Source: Alphaproteobacteria bacterium
GTDB lineage: Bacteria > Pseudomonadota > Alphaproteobacteria > JAEUKQ01
Assembly (NCBI GenBank): GCA_016794225.1
Contig: JAEUKQ010000011.1
Coordinates: 1 to 34,184, forward strand
Direction: 5' to 3'
DNA: 34,184 bases
Both the position numbers and the translations under genes were made by a program. This document shows, piece by piece, positions 27,853 through 34,184 of the stretch (its first letter is position 1; every line of letters begins with the position of its first letter). The notes below the pieces were generated by a model, which was not told the origin of the DNA, did not search any database, and was given only the letters and a program-made list of their open reading frames with translations.

Positions 27853-27951
27853 ATGAATTACATGAATATTGCTGCATGGCAGCAAGCAAAAAAAATTGCC
27901 AAGCATGTTGAACTATTTTATGGTAGCAACCCGACTAGGGAAATTTTCTGA
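27853..27951 (+). CDS. Possible 32-residue leader peptide or chance ORF
   Basis: ATG at 27853 to TGA at 27951 encodes a 32 aa peptide (MNYMNIAAWQQAKKIAKHVE and onward). It sits within the predicted leader of the indolepyruvate oxidoreductase gene, 40 nt before its ATG. There is no ribosome binding site and I recognise no family. A hairpin GCTGC-ATG-GCAGC lies inside it. It could be chance; its single Trp codon is too little to argue for attenuation. Confidence 0.15.
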   Translation: MNYMNIAAWQQAKKIAKHVELFYGSNPTREIF

Positions 27952-27991
27952 TTTGCTATCTAGATAATACTTACGATAACGAGGTTTTTTT

Positions 27992-30900
27992 ATGGCACTT
28001 GCAAAGGTTACGCTTGATGACAAATATGCTTTGGAAACAGGGCGTATCTATTTAACAGGCACCCAGGCCTTGGTGCGGTTGCCTTTAATGCAGCGCCGGC
28101 GTGATCAAAAAGCTGGGTTGAACACAGGCTGTTTTATCAGTGGTTATCGGGGGTCACCACTTGGGGGGCTTGATCAGGCGTTATGGCGTGCTAAAAAATT
28201 TTTAAAATCGCACAATATTTATTTTCAGGCAGGTATTAACGAAGATCTTGCAGCAACAGCAATTTGGGGTAGCCAACAAACCCAGTTATTTGGCGACCAG
28301 AAGTATGATGGAGCTTTCGCTATGTGGTATTCCAAGGGCCCAGGTATTGATCGCTCTGGTGATGCCCTGCGGCATGGACATTTAGCCGGCAGCTCAAAAC
28401 ATGGTGGTGTTTTGCTGCTTGCAGGGGATGATCATGGCAGCAAATCATCAACAACAGCTAATCAATCTGAATTAACTTTCGTTGATTTAGCAATTCCTGT
28501 TTTAAATCCCTCAAATGTTCAGGAGTTCCTAGATTTTGGCATTCATGGTTGGGCAATGTCACGCTATTCTGGTTGTTGGATTGCCTTTAAGACGATTGCC
28601 GAGACCGTTGATTGTTCAGCTTCAGTATATGTTGACCCATATCGCGTAGTAATTACCACCCCGACAGATATGATTTTACCTCCGGAAGGCTTAAATATCA
28701 GACAACCAGACTCACCGCTGGTAACTGCTAATGCCCTTTATCAGGAAGAATTATTGCACCGCTACAAATTACCTGCCGTTATGGCTTATGTCCGTGCAAA
28801 CAAGTTGGATCAAATTATCTGGAAACCACAATCTAAGCGCTTGGGAATTATTACTTGTGGAAAATCTTATCTCGATGTTAGGCAGGCCCTTAGCGATCTC
28901 GGAATTGATGAGATCCGGGCACGTGATCTTGGGATTGGGCTTTACAAAGTTACAATGACCTGGCCACTTGAACCCCAAGGCGTATTAGAGTTTTCCAGGG
29001 GTTTTCAAGAAATACTAGTGGTTGAAGAAAAAAGATCGCTTTTAGAAAGCCAATTAAAAGAGTATTTATATCATATCGCCGCTGATCAGCGGCCAAAAGT
29101 TTTGGGGAAAACCGATGAAAACCATCGTTGGCTATTACCGCCAACCAACGAGCTTAATGCTGACTTGATTGCTGAAGTTATTGCCAGCAGGCTTGGTGAA
29201 GCTTTTCATAGCAAGGAAATAAAAAGCCGATTAACCTTGCTAACCCAAAAAAAGAATAGCCTGGCTCGATACGAACCGGCGATGAAACGCTTGCCTTATT
29301 TTTGTTCGGGATGCCCACATAATACCTCAACCAAAGTACCCGAGGGTAGCCGAGCTTATGGTGGTATAGGCTGTCATATTATGGCGACATGGATGGACCG
29401 TAATAACGATACATTCACTCAAATGGGTGGTGAAGGCGTAACGTGGATTGGGCAGGCCCCGTTTTGCAAAACCGATCATATTTTTCAAAATTTGGGCGAT
29501 GGTACCTATTTTCACTCGGGCATTTTAGCTATTCGGGCAACACTGGCTGCTAATGTTAACATCACTTTTAAAATTTTATATAATGATGCCGTTGCGATGA
29601 CGGGCGGTCAACCTGTTGACGGCCAACTTGATGTTTTATCAATGGTTCGACAATTACAGGCTGAGGGTGTTAAGCGTATCGCAATTGTCAGCGATGACCC
29701 AGAAAAATATCCTACAGCCGTTTTCGACGGCCGATTGGTCACCGTTCATCATCGTGACGATCTTGACAAAACCCAAAAAGAATTTCAGCAAATTTCTGGA
29801 ACAACCGTTATCATATATGATCAAACCTGCGCTGCTGAAAAAAGGCGTCGCCGCAAACGTGGATTGATGGATGATCCATCTAAAAGACTTTTTATTAATG
29901 AAGCCGTTTGCGAAGGATGTGGTGATTGTGGCGTACAATCAAACTGCTTATCGATTGTTCCGGTAGAGACCGAGTTTGGCCGCAAACGCGCCATTGACCA
30001 ATCAAGCTGTAACAAGGATTATTCCTGCGTCAAAGGTTTTTGCCCTAGTTTTGTTACCGTTCAAGGAGGGCAGTTGAAAAAACCAAAACTGGTTAGTTTA
30101 AATACAGGTTCTGATCAGCTACCAAAGCCCCTTTCCCCGTCTCTTAACCAGCCATATAATATCTTAGTTACAGGTGTGGGCGGGACAGGCGTAGTAACTA
30201 TTGGCGCTTTATTAGGCATGGCAGCACATCTTGAAGGTAAAGGCTGTTCTGTGCTAGATATGACTGGTCTTTCACAAAAAGGCGGGGCTGTTTTTAGTCA
30301 TATTCGCATTGCACAAAAACCTGAAGACATATTTTCGGCGCGTATTGCGATAGCCTCTACCCACCTGTTGTTAGGTTGCGATATGGTTGTTGCGGCCAGC
30401 CGCGATTCACTAACACGCCTTAACCCATTATTTAGCAAGGCAGTTATTAACACCCATGCGACAATGACTGGTGCATTTACCCAACAGCCTGATTTGGTTT
30501 TTCCAGCCGATCGAATGGTTAAAACCCTTGAAGATACGATCGGCTCTGATTCTATAGACCTTTTTGATGCCGGGGATATGGCCTTAAGACTGGTTGGTGA
30601 TTCAATTGCCACCAATTTACTAATGGTGGGCTATGCTTTACAAAAAGGGCTTGTCCCCTTATCACCCGAAGCTATAGAAAAAGCTATCGAACTGAATGAG
30701 GTTGGAATTGAAGAAAACCGCAAGGCTTTCCGGCTTGGTAGGCAAGCAGCACTTGATTTGCCCAAATTTCTACAGGCAACTCAGCCACCCCAAGACGAAA
30801 AAAAGATCGAACACCTACATCCTACCCAAGCGCTTGACTATTTAATTGATCGGCGGGTCCAATTTTTAACATCATACCAGAATAAAGCTTATGCACGGCA

Positions 30901-31489
30901 TTATCGTCGATTTGTTGAACGTGTCCGTCAAGTTGAAACAGTCAAAATACCTGGCTCTCTATCACTAACAAAAGCTGTTGCAACCTATTATTATAAGCTT
31001 ATGGCCTATAAAGACGAGTATGAAGTTGCAAGGTTATACACCAATGGCGATTTTCAACAAGCCATTTCCAGCCAGTTTGATGGTTCCTACAAGATAGAAT
31101 TTAACTTGGCACCACCACTTTTTGCCAAGCGCGACCCCGAAACAGGTCACTTAAAGAAGGCAAGTTTTGGTCCCTGGATGATGTGGGCTTTTCGTCTATT
31201 GTCAAAATTCAAATTTATGCGCGGCACCGCTTTGGATATTTTTGGATATACCAAAGAACGCCGCACCGAACGACACTTAATTCGTGCATACAGGGATCAG
31301 GTTTCGCAAGTTCTGGATTTCTTAAACAAAGATAATCTAGCACTGGCGGTTGAGTTTGCCCAGATTCCCGAATATATACGTGGTTATGGACATGTGAAAG
31401 AAAAACATCTTGCTACGGCCTTGAAAAAGCAGGCTGATTTATGGCAAAAACTTCAGCACAGTCAAGCACTGCTTAAACGTGCTGCATAA
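27992..31489 (+). CDS. Indolepyruvate ferredoxin oxidoreductase, fused single-chain type
   Basis: A 1,165 aa enzyme, normal for the fused proteobacterial form, that oxidatively decarboxylates arylpyruvates to aryl-acyl-CoA while reducing ferredoxin. In order there are: an N-terminal pyrimidine domain (FISGYRGSPLGGLD, GINEDLAATA, GPGIDRSGDALRHG); a CSGCPHNTSTKVPEG motif near 439; the thiamine pyrophosphate domain (GGEGVTWIGQAP near 476, YNDAVAMTGGQPVDG near 529); an iron-sulfur cysteine cluster (CEGCGDCGVQSNC near 640, then CNKDYSCVKGFC); and the gamma domain VTGVGGTGVVTIG near 726. It is cytoplasmic and used in aromatic (and perhaps branched-chain) amino acid breakdown. fdxA lies downstream and is a plausible electron acceptor. 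GAGG precedes the ATG. Confidence 0.95.
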   Translation: MALAKVTLDDKYALETGRIYLTGTQALVRLPLMQRRRDQKAGLNTGCFISGYRGSPLGGLDQALWRAKKFLKSHNIYFQAGINEDLAATAIWGSQQTQLFGDQKYDGAFAMWYSKGPGIDRSGDALRHGHLAGSSKHGGVLLLAGDDHGSKSSTTANQSELTFVDLAIPVLNPSNVQEFLDFGIHGWAMSRYSGCWIAFKTIAETVDCSASVYVDPYRVVITTPTDMILPPEGLNIRQPDSPLVTANALYQEELLHRYKLPAVMAYVRANKLDQIIWKPQSKRLGIITCGKSYLDVRQALSDLGIDEIRARDLGIGLYKVTMTWPLEPQGVLEFSRGFQEILVVEEKRSLLESQLKEYLYHIAADQRPKVLGKTDENHRWLLPPTNELNADLIAEVIASRLGEAFHSKEIKSRLTLLTQKKNSLARYEPAMKRLPYFCSGCPHNTSTKVPEGSRAYGGIGCHIMATWMDRNNDTFTQMGGEGVTWIGQAPFCKTDHIFQNLGDGTYFHSGILAIRATLAANVNITFKILYNDAVAMTGGQPVDGQLDVLSMVRQLQAEGVKRIAIVSDDPEKYPTAVFDGRLVTVHHRDDLDKTQKEFQQISGTTVIIYDQTCAAEKRRRRKRGLMDDPSKRLFINEAVCEGCGDCGVQSNCLSIVPVETEFGRKRAIDQSSCNKDYSCVKGFCPSFVTVQGGQLKKPKLVSLNTGSDQLPKPLSPSLNQPYNILVTGVGGTGVVTIGALLGMAAHLEGKGCSVLDMTGLSQKGGAVFSHIRIAQKPEDIFSARIAIASTHLLLGCDMVVAASRDSLTRLNPLFSKAVINTHATMTGAFTQQPDLVFPADRMVKTLEDTIGSDSIDLFDAGDMALRLVGDSIATNLLMVGYALQKGLVPLSPEAIEKAIELNEVGIEENRKAFRLGRQAALDLPKFLQATQPPQDEKKIEHLHPTQALDYLIDRRVQFLTSYQNKAYARHYRRFVERVRQVETVKIPGSLSLTKAVATYYYKLMAYKDEYEVARLYTNGDFQQAISSQFDGSYKIEFNLAPPLFAKRDPETGHLKKASFGPWMMWAFRLLSKFKFMRGTALDIFGYTKERRTERHLIRAYRDQVSQVLDFLNKDNLALAVEFAQIPEYIRGYGHVKEKHLATALKKQADLWQKLQHSQALLKRAA

Positions 31490-31655
31490 TTCGCGAGGAT
31501 TACAACTATCCATAATTAGTTTTAAAATATTTAGGATTAAGTTTACACCGAAGGAAGTTTTCAAATATAGCGTCAACTTAATGTAAACCCTGATGCAATT
31601 GTATTTGTTTGGTTGTTTCATTTTTGCAAAAGTATACTGATCCCCTGTTGACCTT

Positions 31656-31683
31656 TTGTAAAATAGTCGTTAATGGATATAAT
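31656..31683 (+). promoter_or_regulatory. Candidate promoter of the unknown membrane protein gene
   Basis: -35 TTGTAA (31656-31661), a 16-bp spacer and a perfect -10 TATAAT (31678-31683). The start codon is at 31737. It indicates that the membrane protein, and possibly tRNA-Thr, is transcribed separately from the oxidoreductase. Confidence 0.45.
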
Positions 31684-31736
31684 AGTTTTAAAATCAAAGA
31701 TATTCGTTATGTTATGATAATTAGGGAAATTATACT

Positions 31737-32618
31737 GTGAGCAATAATCATCCTTTGCCTGTTTTACAAACAGCCATACAAACCTTTACCAAAGGGCTTG
31801 GTGCTTTATTCACCCATCGTCAGTTCTTATTTTATTCGTTTATGACATTTGTTGCATACTATGCCGTTGGCTTCTTGTTTTTTAATATAGTCTATGCGAC
31901 ACGGGATTTTACAGTGATGGATCTGATGCTGCGTCTGTGGCTTGGGGCTGGTTTTTTTGTATCTGGCGCCCTGTTTGTGATTATGCTGAAATGGCTTGTC
32001 AAAGACGAATTACCACAGGAAAATTTCTTTAAAGCTTTTATTAACAGCACTAATTTAAAGTATGGCTTATTTATGATGGCCGTGATGATCGCTTTGCTGT
32101 TTCCAGGTTTTTTTGCCTTTTTAGTTATTGGGTCGCCAGTTTGGGCATCTATTTTTCGAATTATTTTTATCGTACCGATGATTTTTGTATTGGTTCGCTT
32201 CGGTCTTAGCCTTACCAACTGTGGCGTTCAGAACCAATGTATGCCCCTAAAAACTTCCTACCAACATACCAAAGGGCAAACTCTTAACATTATTGCCAGC
32301 CTTATATTAGTCTGTATCCCTATTGTTTATCTTGCAGATTATGGGTTAGATATCGTTGGTTTCTTGTTAAAACCCCTAATAATGGCTTTTATTGCACTGG
32401 ATACTCCTATTAATTATTTATTCAGTGGTGGCTCATTGGGGCAAACAAGCTATTTAGGGGTTACCCTAGTTGTGCTGCCCTTAATCAGTTTGGTATTTTT
32501 ACTGTTGACTCATTTAGTTGCTGCCTTTACGGCTTTGGTTCACCGGCATGTAGTCCAAGAATCCGCTGTAGAATCAGCAACACACAATGATAATCCAGCT
32601 GAAGCCTCAAATTCCTAA
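31737..32618 (+). CDS. Polytopic membrane protein of unknown function
   Basis: A 293 aa inner-membrane protein with about six hydrophobic segments (for example around 32-55, 68-88, 108-130, 137-160, 190-215 and 250-285) and a hydrophilic tail rich in Ser, Asn, Glu and Ala. The layout resembles the broad DUF975/YciC-like or GDPD-membrane-domain group, but I see no motif that fixes a family. The start is GTG at 31737 with AGGGA about 10 nt upstream. A promoter lies at 31656-31683. tRNA-Thr begins only 12 bp after its stop, so the two may be on one transcript. Confidence 0.75.
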   Translation: MSNNHPLPVLQTAIQTFTKGLGALFTHRQFLFYSFMTFVAYYAVGFLFFNIVYATRDFTVMDLMLRLWLGAGFFVSGALFVIMLKWLVKDELPQENFFKAFINSTNLKYGLFMMAVMIALLFPGFFAFLVIGSPVWASIFRIIFIVPMIFVLVRFGLSLTNCGVQNQCMPLKTSYQHTKGQTLNIIASLILVCIPIVYLADYGLDIVGFLLKPLIMAFIALDTPINYLFSGGSLGQTSYLGVTLVVLPLISLVFLLLTHLVAAFTALVHRHVVQESAVESATHNDNPAEASNS

Positions 32619-32630
32619 ATATGGTTTCGC

Positions 32631-32705
32631 GCCGTCGTAGCTCAGTGGTAGAGCACACCCTTGGTAAGGGTGAGGTCGACAGTTCAATCCTGTCCGACGG
32701 CACCA
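32631..32705 (+). tRNA. tRNA-Thr (anticodon GGT)
   Basis: A 75-nt cloverleaf with acceptor GCCGTCG pairing fully with CGACGGC, then A and an encoded CCA. The anticodon loop TTGGTAA has GGT at 32663-32665, reading ACC. D and T arms are standard. It starts 12 bp after the stop of the membrane protein gene and lies 80 bp before fdxA. Confidence 0.96.
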
Positions 32706-32785
32706 TTTTGTGAATGGTTTTAGAATTTTGTTAATTTCGTGCTGGCACGTTGGTTTGTATCGATAACCAGCCAAGGGAGATTAAA

Positions 32786-33127
32786 GTGGCTTACGTAGTA
32801 ACTGAAGCATGTATTCGCTGCAAATTTATGGACTGTGTTGAAGTGTGTCCTGTTGATTGTTTCTACGAGGGCGAGAATATGTTGGTGATTAACCCAGACG
32901 AATGTATTGATTGTGGTGTTTGTGAACCTGAATGCCCGGCAGAGGCTATTTTACCCGATACCGAACCAGGAACAGAAAAGTGGTTGAATCTTAACCGCGA
33001 ATTCGCGCCACAATGGCCAAACATTACAAAAAAAGGTACGCCACCTGGTGATGCTGAGACGTATAAAAAAATACCCGACAAGCTTGAAAAATACTTTTCG
33101 CCCAACCCGGCAAAATCTAAAAAATAG
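32786..33127 (+). CDS. fdxA: Seven-iron ferredoxin FdxA
   Basis: A 113 aa ferredoxin with one 3Fe-4S and one 4Fe-4S cluster. Cysteines 9, 17 and 50 fit the 3Fe-4S site and cysteines 21, 40, 43 and 46 the 4Fe-4S site, one residue offset from Azotobacter ferredoxin I. Motifs are [20 protein letters not shown] and [18 protein letters not shown]. The C-terminal tail is the usual polar extension. GTG at 32786 is chosen as the start: AGGGAG (32774-32779) is 6 nt before it, and the family begins with x-Y-V-V-T. An in-frame upstream start would add 12 atypical residues. It carries electrons in the cytoplasm and is a plausible partner of the indolepyruvate oxidoreductase. Confidence 0.95.
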   Translation: MAYVVTEACIRCKFMDCVEVCPVDCFYEGENMLVINPDECIDCGVCEPECPAEAILPDTEPGTEKWLNLNREFAPQWPNITKKGTPPGDAETYKKIPDKLEKYFSPNPAKSKK

Positions 33128-33678
33128 GGCACCTTAAGTCATATTACCCACTATCCATTAACTACCCACCGGCGGGTGTTTGTGTGGTTGAAGCTTAATG
33201 GCAAGTGCAACAACAGATTTTGGCTAATTTGTTATAGTTTATATATACACTTAAGGTAAGGGGTAAATAGCCATCGTACCATTGTATTATAAAGTTTTTT
33301 CCAATAACAACATCAATTGGTTTGGCAAGATATTGTTTTTATTTTGCCTCGAAAAAATGCCAAGCTAATAAAATAACTCACTATAAGTTAGTCCGGCGGT
33401 AAAAATCTTTACAACAAACCTTGCGGTACATAAACCAACAAACCGGCGTTCATTCAAAATATACTTTAAATAAGGGCTTTAGCCTTCGCTAAACACCAAA
33501 TATACTTTTTAGCTTCCCTTTTAATTTTTACTCTACCAAATATTGATGAAATATCATCAAAACCTACCAAAAACAGGTCTTTATATATAAAGACAGGGAA
33601 TCGTCAAGATTTCTGAAATTACTCCCGCGTCAACCATTTTGTATATCAGCTCTTTGGATATTTATGTGCTAAGCAGGG
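33128..33678. other. 550-bp gene-free stretch with two sharp dyads
   Basis: No supportable gene on either strand. A weak GC hairpin CACC-GGCG-GGTG (33167-33178) followed by TTTGTGT may end fdxA. An inverted repeat TTGATGA-AATA-TCATCAA lies at 33543-33560. A perfect 18-bp palindrome GTCTTTATATATAAAGAC lies at 33577-33594. carD, which often follows fdxA in alphaproteobacteria, is not here. Confidence 0.5.
33543..33594. repeat. Pair of palindromic elements
   Basis: TTGATGA-AATA-TCATCAA (33543-33560) and the uninterrupted 18-bp palindrome GTCTTTATA/TATAAAGAC (33577-33594) lie 16 bp apart. They could be protein-binding dyads or parts of a folded RNA. No T run follows, so they are not simple terminators. 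Confidence 0.5.
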
Positions 33679-34098
33679 TTACTGATCACAATTGGCAACA
33701 CATGTGGTATGAGGGATAACTTTGCCGCCACAGCCCGCAAAGCAAGAACGATATAAATCGTCGCATTGATCCTGACAGCTATTTTTAACATTGCTACACT
33801 GGAAGGAATTATAGAAACTATCTGGTGTTTTTACAATTTTTTGTCCTTTTGCACGTTGTTCCTCGGCATATGCATAATATTCATTTTGTGCTCTTAGGCG
33901 CTCGTTATATTCACACATTTGGACTTGTGAATTACAATTCTGCCGACAAAATTGCTGGTTTTGTGTGCACTGATTGGCACAAAAACGACCCTCCGTGCTT
34001 AGTGGCGGACGTAGTTCGTAGCTGGTCTCATAAATTGGACCACAAGCACTTATAATAAAAAAAGAAAATAAGGACAATAAAAAGCGTGATATACTCAT
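33679..34098 (-). CDS. Cysteine-rich lipoprotein with a mirror-symmetric Cys pattern
   Basis: A 139 aa protein. Residues 1-18 are a lipoprotein signal peptide ending in the lipobox ISAC, so Cys19 would be lipidated. Twelve more cysteines follow at 40, 44, 51, 55, 62, 101, 108, 112, 119, 123, 133 and 137. The first five are spaced 4-7-4-7 and the next five 7-4-7-4, an 11-residue helical repeat. Paired from outside in, each pair sums to 163. This fits an alpha-helical hairpin closed by five disulfides, with a Tyr/Glu/Gln/Lys-rich turn around residues 70-95. The last two form an extra CX3C. The protein would be anchored in the envelope facing the oxidising periplasm. I do not recognise the family or function. 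GGGA lies 6 nt before the ATG. Confidence 0.8.
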   Translation of the reverse strand: MSISRFLLSLFSFFIISACGPIYETSYELRPPLSTEGRFCANQCTQNQQFCRQNCNSQVQMCEYNERLRAQNEYYAYAEEQRAKGQKIVKTPDSFYNSFQCSNVKNSCQDQCDDLYRSCFAGCGGKVIPHTTCVANCDQ

Positions 34099-34184
34099 GA
34101 TGATCCCAACAACGATTAGTTATTATGGTGGTGATATTAAGCTATTTGAACAATATGTAAATCATTTTATGAGTGACATCTGAA

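Noticed and set aside
31536-31588. Inverted segments ATTAAGTT/AACTTAAT and GTTTACA/TGTAAAC after the oxidoreductase gene
   Set aside because: The halves occur in an order that cannot form one continuous stem, and there is no T run for a terminator.

Overview
The window looks like chromosomal DNA of an AT-rich alphaproteobacterium. Indicators are a giant (about 1,600 aa) NAD-dependent glutamate dehydrogenase, a fused 1,165 aa indolepyruvate ferredoxin oxidoreductase, an SUV3-like helicase overlapping an Hsp15-like S4 gene with a seven-iron ferredoxin nearby, rpe followed by a heparinase II/III-like gene, and a ccmABC cytochrome c maturation block. The genus cannot be fixed from the sequence alone. 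No phage, insertion sequence, CRISPR array or integron is visible, and most genes are ordinary housekeeping or metabolic genes.

Layout. 1-1.86 kb: the first 25 codons of a leftward exported protein, tRNA-Ser(CGA), a small 76-residue gene broken by one extra T, and an orphan secreted protein with its own promoter and terminator. 1.9-6.6 kb: a complete copper-resistance island. copZ and a multicopper oxidase run leftward; the P1B ATPase CopA and a CueR-like regulator run rightward. The shared intergenic region carries two near-identical MerR-type promoters with 19-bp spacers. 6.6-11.3 kb: an EamA exporter, rpe, a heparinase II/III-like gene and a UMF1-type MFS transporter. 11.4-16.2 kb: NAD-glutamate dehydrogenase, with a terminator-like hairpin in its leader. 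16.4-17.8 kb: a duplicated small membrane protein, tRNA-Ala(CGC) and a VOC-fold protein.

17.8-19.9 kb: ccmA-ccmB-ccmC, without ccmD. 20.2-24.8 kb: aconitase and HtpG, converging on a shared terminator. 25-33.1 kb: SUV3-like helicase, S4 protein, indolepyruvate ferredoxin oxidoreductase, an unknown membrane protein, tRNA-Thr(GGT) and ferredoxin fdxA. 33.1-33.7 kb: a gene-free stretch with two sharp dyads. 33.7-34.1 kb: a cysteine-rich lipoprotein.

How it fits together. Glutamate dehydrogenase, aconitase, indolepyruvate oxidoreductase, ferredoxin and cytochrome c maturation all suit an aerobic organism that uses amino acids as fuel. The copper island pairs export (CopA) with periplasmic Cu(I) oxidation (multicopper oxidase), probably under the CueR-like protein. 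The most unusual signal is the lipoprotein at the right end. Ten of its cysteines form a mirror-symmetric pattern, each outer-inner pair summing to residue 163, as expected for an alpha-helical hairpin closed by five disulfides.
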